Shown: one piece after another, positions 7,891 through 12,537 of the stretch
Layout: the number at the start of each line of letters is the position of its first letter
Numbering within the stretch: position 1 is the stretch's first letter
DNA from: Coxiellaceae bacterium
Lineage (GTDB): Bacteria > Pseudomonadota > Gammaproteobacteria > Coxiellales > Coxiellaceae
Length of the DNA stretch: 12,537 bases
Direction: 5' to 3'
NCBI GenBank assembly: GCA_003450655.1
Contig: DMFG01000156.1
Location: forward strand, 1-12,537
Translations under genes and position numbers: made by a program
The notes under the pieces: model-generated
What the model saw: the letters and a program-made list of their open reading frames with translations, nothing else
Told to the model about the DNA's origin: nothing
Databases searched by the model: none

Positions 7891-10377
7891 TTAAATCCTT
7901 TCATCTATCTTTTCTGAGTGAGGAGCATGAGCTTGTTTTATTGTTTGCCAAGACGAACAACCCATGTGTTCAAAAACATCCACAGCACAAGCTTGCTCCC
8001 TTAGGTATTCACAGGTCATCAATGTTTCATATTCAGCTTGTGTAATAACTGCTTGCTGTTGTGCTTGCCGTAACGTCTCTTCGCGTGTTTGTGCGCGGTT
8101 TATCTTTCTCGACCTAATCGCGTGATCCACTTTATCAAAAAGTGCTTGGTTTTGTAAGATGCTTTTAAAGGCTCGCTCAACTCGATTTATTGGCTCGTCA
8201 GGTAATCGACCAACATAACACAATGCTGCAAGCCGCTCTCTATCTGATGTATCCATCTGCATCCAATCGGCAAGCTCATGACTAAGCTGATCTGTTGGCT
8301 GATGAAAAGGTTTACCCCAAGGAAATAAAGCGCGAAGCACCACACGCGCAAGTCGTCTTTTAGGGAAATTTAAAGTGAGCTGATCTAACGCATGATAGGC
8401 TTCAGATAGCGTAAAATCACAGGCCCAGCGCATCGCTACTGTTTCGCTTGAATGATTATGATCTTCATAAAATTTTAACACGCATAGTGTTAAATAAAGG
8501 TAACTAAACGCATCACCTAACTTAGCTGAAATAGATTCTTTGATCTTAAGATTTTTACCTAGGGTCGCTAGGGTTAACTCTGATAATAGAATTAACGCCG
8601 TACTTAATTGAGCCACACCACGGCAATAACGCGTAATACTCCGTCGACGCTTAGGAGAAGGGATGAATCGACCGCATGTAATACCTGCCCACACCCCTCG
8701 CAAGGTTTGGCTTATTATAAAGGCTGTATGCTTCCAAAATAACCGATCAAAATCTTTAAGTGCTGTTAATGGATTGGATTGATGGGCTGCTTGTATGGCA
8801 GGCTTCAGGAAAGGATGTGAGCGCAACAGACCTTGACCAAAAATAATTAAATTACGAGTCATGATATTAGCACCCTCTCCCACAGTGCTAATGGGCTGAC
8901 CATTGAAAACATTAGCTAAAAGATTACGTGGCCCCATTTGAAGACCATGACCAGCGTGGATATCCATTGAGCGCAATAGCACCTGGCGACTTAATTCGGT
9001 GAGGTGATACTTACTCATTACTGAAGCCACAGCGGGTTTCGCCCCTTGAACAACAGCCTCAGTTGTTAAGTGACGAGTTGCTTCGATAATATAAGAGTAC
9101 CCTCCTATTTCAGCCAATGCTGATTTAATTCCTTCGAAATGACCAATCGGTCGATGAAATTGCTCGCGGATACGAGAGTAAGCACTGGTTAATTTAAAGC
9201 ATTGTTGGGCAACTGCAGAAGACAGCGCTGGCATAGAAATACCACGGCCTATTGATAAGCATTCCAGTAACATCATCCAACCTTGATTAGCTGAGGATAA
9301 TGAGCCCAAAACTTGAGACAGGGGCAAAAAGACATCTTGGCCTGATAAAGGACCGTTCATAAAACCCAGCGACATAGGCGCATGACGAGCCCCGCGAGTA
9401 ACTCCAGGCGTGTCATGAGGGACAAGCACCACTTGAATACCTAAGTCTATTGTTGTACCTAGCAACTGCTCTGGATCAGAAACTCGAACAGCCAAGCCAA
9501 TTAACGTTGCAATAGGAGCTAGTGTGATGTAACGCTTCTCCCAATTAAGCCTAAGCCCTAGCACGCGCTCACCCTGATAATGGTCATAGCACACGACACC
9601 TGTGTCCGGTAAATTCGCAGCATCACTGCCTGCATCGGGACCGGTTAAGGCAAAGCAAGGAACTTCTTGCCCTGAAGCTAAACGCGGCAAATAACGTTCT
9701 TTTTGTTCCAGTGTACCGAAATGATGTATCAGTTCTGCAGGGCCTAATGAGTTAGGAACCATCACCGTGTAAGCGGCACTCACACTACGTGTTGCTACCT
9801 TTGTGACGATCGCCGAATGGGCTGCTGGTGAAAAACCTAAGCCACCATATTGAGGATCAATCTCGATACCCCAGAATCGTTCTTGCTTAATGTAATTCCA
9901 AGCCTGCTCAGATAAGTTTTTTTCTTCATGACAAATTTTCCAGTCATCCAATAATCCGCATAAGGTTTCCACCTGGTTATCAATAAAATGCTGTTCTTTC
10001 TCCGTTAAGTGTGTAATGGGTAAGTCAAACAAAGCGTCCCAGCATAGCTCACCTGACAACAAAGACCGCTCATACCAATGCCCTCCAGCGTCTAATACCG
10101 CTTGTTCTACTGGTGAAATCTCAGGCTGTTGTTGCTTAAACCAACGCAATAAATGTTTAGTAAAGATAGTTTGGCGCAACACCGGCCAAGTAAACAACAT
10201 AACAGCCATGATCCAGATCACAGCCATCACATAAACCGCAGTTGATGAGAGTTGGCTATACCAGCCAGCACAGACTAGAGCAGCAGATATTATAGCGCTG
10301 CTCCAAATTCCCGCTAGGCGCTTATAAAAACAAAATAGCGCAACAAATAGTACAATCATCCATAATAATGCTTCCAT
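7891..10377 (-). CDS. fadE: acyl-CoA dehydrogenase, long FadE type, membrane-anchored
   Basis: FAD enzyme for the first step of beta-oxidation, acyl-CoA to trans-2-enoyl-CoA, passing electrons toward the respiratory quinones. At 828 aa it matches the long FadE class (E. coli 814), not the roughly 380-aa short acyl-CoA dehydrogenases. The N terminus has about three hydrophobic helices (4-20, 24-40, 47-66), so the enzyme is anchored to the inner membrane. The dehydrogenase core follows with NYIKQERFWG (161-170), the FAD/substrate segment ALTGPDAGSDA (243-253), SIGRGISMPA (375-384), a flavin-binding R-E-Q-F-H-R-P-I-G at 404-412, and STVGEGANIMTRNLIIFGQG (497-516), whose Glu 501 sits at the expected catalytic position. 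Residues from about 530 on form the FadE-only C-terminal domain. ATG 10377 has AAGGA 7 nt upstream. The stop is 2 nt before fadI, implying coupling. Confidence 0.94.
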   Translation of the reverse strand: MEALLWMIVLFVALFCFYKRLAGIWSSAIISAALVCAGWYSQLSSTAVYVMAVIWIMAVMLFTWPVLRQTIFTKHLLRWFKQQQPEISPVEQAVLDAGGHWYERSLLSGELCWDALFDLPITHLTEKEQHFIDNQVETLCGLLDDWKICHEEKNLSEQAWNYIKQERFWGIEIDPQYGGLGFSPAAHSAIVTKVATRSVSAAYTVMVPNSLGPAELIHHFGTLEQKERYLPRLASGQEVPCFALTGPDAGSDAANLPDTGVVCYDHYQGERVLGLRLNWEKRYITLAPIATLIGLAVRVSDPEQLLGTTIDLGIQVVLVPHDTPGVTRGARHAPMSLGFMNGPLSGQDVFLPLSQVLGSLSSANQGWMMLLECLSIGRGISMPALSSAVAQQCFKLTSAYSRIREQFHRPIGHFEGIKSALAEIGGYSYIIEATRHLTTEAVVQGAKPAVASVMSKYHLTELSRQVLLRSMDIHAGHGLQMGPRNLLANVFNGQPISTVGEGANIMTRNLIIFGQGLLRSHPFLKPAIQAAHQSNPLTALKDFDRLFWKHTAFIISQTLRGVWAGITCGRFIPSPKRRRSITRYCRGVAQLSTALILLSELTLATLGKNLKIKESISAKLGDAFSYLYLTLCVLKFYEDHNHSSETVAMRWACDFTLSEAYHALDQLTLNFPKRRLARVVLRALFPWGKPFHQPTDQLSHELADWMQMDTSDRERLAALCYVGRLPDEPINRVERAFKSILQNQALFDKVDHAIRSRKINRAQTREETLRQAQQQAVITQAEYETLMTCEYLREQACAVDVFEHMGCSSWQTIKQAHAPHSEKIDERI

Positions 10378-10398
10378 CGTGTCATCCTTAACTGTAAC

Positions 10399-10431
10399 AA
10401 AAAAAATATTCGCTTAAGGCATCATAAAGCG
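10399..10431 (-). terminator. weak candidate hairpin with T-run between aminopeptidase gene and fadE
   Basis: On the minus strand CGCTT (10431-10427) pairs with AAGCG (10415-10411), with one further A-T pair beyond a mismatch. The aminopeptidase stop codon lies in the loop. Four bases later comes a run of eight T (10406-10399). The stem is short and the T-run is displaced, so any termination is probably partial; it could lower fad expression relative to the aminopeptidase or be chance. Confidence 0.25.
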
Positions 10432-11813
10432 AGTTTTTCTTTAAGGAAAGAGGCTACTGCACGAACGCCTTCAATGTTACCTCCAGTTTTGGAACCTTGT
10501 AATGCCTGCTCGTGCTCGCCTGGTATATCTAAATGCATCCACGAAGTTTCCTGTGCAACAAACTTATCTAAAAAAAGTGCTGCAGTAATGGTGCCGGCCT
10601 GTCCGGTTGTTGAGCAATTTTGACAATCTGCGATTGTACTAGTTAGCATGCTGTTGTAAGGACGATGTAAAGGCAATGGCCAGACTAAATCATGCTGCTG
10701 TATTGAATGCTGCTGAACTTCTACGGCAAGAGGACTCTGATTACTAAATATTGCGGCATAATCAGGCCCCAATGCTACTCCTCGTGCTCCCGTTAAGGTA
10801 GCAAAATCGATTAAGTAATCGGGTGATTCAGTGCAGGCCTCGAAGAGGACATCACATAAAATCAAACGACCCTCTGCATCAGTATTATCCACTTCAACTG
10901 AAATGCCAGCACGGGTTTGCAAGATATCTCCTGGGCGATAACTCGTATTATCAATAGCATTTTCGACAGCAGGGATCATTAAGCGTAAGCGAACTGGCCA
11001 CTGTTGCTGCATAATCACGCGAGCTAGTGCGATAGCAGCAGCGCTCCCCCCCATGTCTTTTTTCATCTGACGCATACCGCGTGGTGGCTTTAAATTTAAC
11101 CCACCAGTATCAAAGCATACACCCTTACCAACCAAGGTAATTTTTGGTGCATCTTCATCACCCCAGGTGAGATCAATCAAACGAGGGCCTTGTTGTGCAC
11201 CCTTCCCTACCGCATATAATGCTGGATACTCTTGTGCCAACACATCACCTGATGTGATATGCAATGTCGCATCACACTCTTCAGCGACATGGCGAATAGC
11301 TTGTTCTAAGTCAGCAGGTCCTAAATCAGCACAAGGTGTATTCACTAAATCTCGACCTAAAAAGATGCTGCTAGTCCATGTGGACAAGCCATCATAGTCA
11401 ATGTGTCCTGGAACAACCATGACAGCATGTTCTGATGGAGCGTCTTGATATTGATCAAATGAATAAGACCCCAACCCCCAAAAGAGATATGTCAGGTATT
11501 CCTCATGAGAGCTTAGATCATGTGAGGATAAATCGAATTGGTACTCGCCGGGCTGCAATTGATGTGGTAAAGCTGTTACAGCCATCCAATCAAAAGATAG
11601 ACCCAAACCAAATAAGATATAATCTAACCCGCCATCTTCTGCTGGAACAAAGCATAATTGCTTAGCTTTTGCAGAGAAGCCTGATTGCTTAACCCATTGT
11701 TGTACTGAGGCCGACAACGATTCTGAAAAGTGACCCCACTGATCGCTCGTCAATGGCAGGATGCGAATGGCGTGGTTAGATGGTTCGGATGCTGGTATAA
11801 AAATATCTGACAT
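10422..11813 (-). CDS. M17-family leucyl aminopeptidase
   Basis: Cytosolic zinc/manganese exopeptidase that removes N-terminal amino acids from peptides. With ATG 11813 the product is 463 aa, shorter than E. coli PepA (503) because the N-terminal domain is reduced. The catalytic domain is complete. By spacing against PepA, metal ligands are K230, D235, D253, D312 and E314, and catalytic residues are K242 and R316, within GKGVCFDTGGLNLKP, MKKDMGG and NTDAEGRLIL. Whether it is closest to PepA or PepB cannot be decided here, so no symbol is given. ATG 11813 (MSDIFIP) is preferred over an in-frame ATG at 11846: the longer form lacks a ribosome site and would begin upstream of the predicted transcript start. 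The chosen start has only a weak GAGAG (11818-11822). It is the first gene of the minus-strand block, 44 nt before fadE, and divergent from miaB. Confidence 0.9.
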   Translation of the reverse strand: MSDIFIPASEPSNHAIRILPLTSDQWGHFSESLSASVQQWVKQSGFSAKAKQLCFVPAEDGGLDYILFGLGLSFDWMAVTALPHQLQPGEYQFDLSSHDLSSHEEYLTYLFWGLGSYSFDQYQDAPSEHAVMVVPGHIDYDGLSTWTSSIFLGRDLVNTPCADLGPADLEQAIRHVAEECDATLHITSGDVLAQEYPALYAVGKGAQQGPRLIDLTWGDEDAPKITLVGKGVCFDTGGLNLKPPRGMRQMKKDMGGSAAAIALARVIMQQQWPVRLRLMIPAVENAIDNTSYRPGDILQTRAGISVEVDNTDAEGRLILCDVLFEACTESPDYLIDFATLTGARGVALGPDYAAIFSNQSPLAVEVQQHSIQQHDLVWPLPLHRPYNSMLTSTIADCQNCSTTGQAGTITAALFLDKFVAQETSWMHLDIPGEHEQALQGSKTGGNIEGVRAVASFLKEKLAL

Positions 11814-11846
11814 GTTTCTCTCGTTCTTAAACTGAATAGGCGGCAT

Positions 11847-11875
11847 AGAATAGCAAACTGGGCTTCATCTGCCTA
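11847..11875 (-). promoter_or_regulatory. candidate promoter for the aminopeptidase-fad block
   Basis: On the minus strand TAGGCA (11875-11870, 4 of 6 to TTGACA) and TATTCT (11852-11847, 4 of 6 to TATAAT) are separated by exactly 17 nt. Transcription would start near 11840, leaving a leader of about 27 nt before ATG 11813. It is the best sigma-70-like match I see on this strand, but each hexamer is only moderate. Confidence 0.35.
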
Positions 11876-11883
11876 TAGGCAGA
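11868..11883. promoter_or_regulatory. perfect 16-bp palindrome, candidate operator
   Basis: TCTGCCTATAGGCAGA is a perfect inverted repeat with no spacer (8+8). It covers the candidate -35 of the aminopeptidase-fad block and lies about 20 bp upstream of the candidate miaB -35. No T-run follows on either strand, so it is not a terminator. Position and symmetry suit a dimeric repressor site. It does not match the FadR or PsrA operator patterns I know, so the regulator is unknown. Confidence 0.45.
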
Positions 11884-11902
11884 CTGAGGCATCGTATTCT
11901 TC

Positions 11903-11931
11903 TGGATATCCTTAGCAAACTTGCATACAAT
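11903..11931 (+). promoter_or_regulatory. candidate sigma-70 promoter of miaB
   Basis: TGGATA (11903-11908, 4 of 6 to TTGACA) and TACAAT (11926-11931, 5 of 6 to TATAAT) are separated by 17 nt. The start site would be near 11938, giving a leader of about 28 nt to ATG 11967. Confidence 0.45.
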
Positions 11932-11958
11932 GCCCGGCTGATTATTGCACAAGCGGGC
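11932..11958 (+). repeat. GC-rich 5-bp inverted repeat in the miaB 5' region
   Basis: GCCCG (11932-11936) pairs with CGGGC (11954-11958) over a 17-nt loop. The right arm ends 8 nt before the miaB ATG, where a ribosome site would be. If transcription starts near 11938 the left arm would not be in the mRNA, so an RNA role depends on the true start site. Confidence 0.25.
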
Positions 11959-11966
11959 CACTTATC

Positions 11967-12537
11967 ATGAAAACTTTGCACATTAAAACGTTCGGCTGCC
12001 AAATGAACGAGTATGACTCCGGTAAAATTGGCGATGTTTTAAACGAATCTCACCAGCTTACTCTATCTGACACACCAGATAACGCAGATGTTCTCATTTT
12101 AAACACCTGCTCAATTCGCGAAAAAGCACAGGAAAAAGTATTTTCCGACCTAGGTCGCTGGCGCAAAATTAAACAGAAACGACCCGAGGTCATCTTGGCA
12201 GTAGGCGGTTGTGTCGCGAGCCAAGAAGGTAGCGCGATTCTTAAACGTGCACCTTATGTCGACATAGTCTTTGGTCCTCAAACTTTACATCGACTTCCCG
12301 CAATGGTCGAATCGGTAAAGAAAGACCGCCAATCTAAAGTCGATATTAGTTTCCCAGAAATTGAAAAGTTCGATCGACTGCCTGAGCCTCGCGCTAAAGG
12401 TCCAACGGCTTATGTTTCCATCATGGAAGGCTGTAGTAAATATTGCACCTATTGTGTGGTCCCCTATACACGAGGAGAAGAAATAAGCCGACCTTTTGAT
12501 GACGTCATCGCAGAGTGTATGATGTTAGCTGCGCAAG
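11967..12537 (+). CDS. miaB: tRNA-2-methylthio-N6-dimethylallyladenosine synthase, 5' part
   Basis: Radical-SAM methylthiotransferase that adds the 2-methylthio group to isopentenyl-adenosine at position 37 of tRNAs reading UNN codons, in the cytosol. The window holds the first 190 codons; the frame runs off the end (E. coli MiaB is 474 aa). The N-terminal methylthiotransferase domain shows the three cysteines of the auxiliary cluster: C11 in [11 protein letters not shown]48 in [10 protein letters not shown] and C82 in GGCVASQEG. The radical-SAM motif CxxxCxxC follows at C156, C160 and C163 ([16 protein letters not shown]). The start ATG 11967 puts [14 protein letters not shown] at the usual distance from the first cysteine. 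There is no clear Shine-Dalgarno sequence before it. It is transcribed away from the aminopeptidase gene, and a promoter candidate lies in the shared gap. Confidence 0.97.
   Translation, partial: MKTLHIKTFGCQMNEYDSGKIGDVLNESHQLTLSDTPDNADVLILNTCSIREKAQEKVFSDLGRWRKIKQKRPEVILAVGGCVASQEGSAILKRAPYVDIVFGPQTLHRLPAMVESVKKDRQSKVDISFPEIEKFDRLPEPRAKGPTAYVSIMEGCSKYCTYCVVPYTRGEEISRPFDDVIAECMMLAAQ

Noticed and set aside
11844..11846. ATG at 11846 as start of the aminopeptidase
   Set aside because: It has no ribosome site and would lie upstream of the predicted transcript start; the added 11 residues do not look like an M17 N terminus.
11868..11883. Palindrome read as a FadR, PsrA or LexA site
   Set aside because: The half-site TCTGCCTA does not fit the patterns I know for these regulators, so I give no regulator name.

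Overview
The window looks like chromosome of a gammaproteobacterium with moderately low GC (low forties per cent by eye). Supporting signs are a CybB-type cytochrome b561, a long FadE-type acyl-CoA dehydrogenase, FadI/FadJ-type beta-oxidation genes, a Bcr/CflA exporter and miaB. The ankyrin-like gene beside ordinary metabolic genes suggests a host-associated lineage, perhaps Legionellales (Legionella, Coxiella or Berkiella relatives). That placement is inference from gene content, not proof.

Layout. Bases 1-441 (+) hold the 3' part of a cytochrome b561 gene whose start lies before the window. Bases 515-1099 (+) encode a small membrane-anchored, cysteine-containing envelope protein of unknown function. 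Bases 1234-2568 (+) encode an ankyrin-like repeat protein with its own candidate promoter. It meets a minus-strand block tail to tail, with only 4 bp between the two stop codons. The minus-strand block, read from 11813 down to 2573, is M17 leucyl aminopeptidase, fadE, fadI, fadJ, a multi-spanning YciC/DUF975-like membrane protein and a Bcr/CflA exporter. Its junctions are 44, 2, 15, -4 and 1 nt. From 11967 (+) to the end runs the 5' part of miaB, transcribed divergently from the aminopeptidase gene.

How the genes work together. fadE, fadI and fadJ together cover acyl-CoA dehydrogenation, hydration, hydroxyacyl oxidation and thiolysis, so the block encodes a full fatty-acid beta-oxidation spiral apart from uptake and activation. 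The two downstream membrane genes are translationally coupled to it, and the upstream aminopeptidase is probably co-transcribed, so this may be one transcript of about 9.2 kb. The aminopeptidase/miaB divergent region (11814-11966) contains a perfect 16-bp palindrome lying on the best -35 candidate of the block, which is a plausible operator.

There is no gene-free stretch over 300 bases. The largest gaps are 1100-1233 and 11814-11966, both described below. I saw no tRNA, rRNA, CRISPR array, insertion sequence or attachment site.
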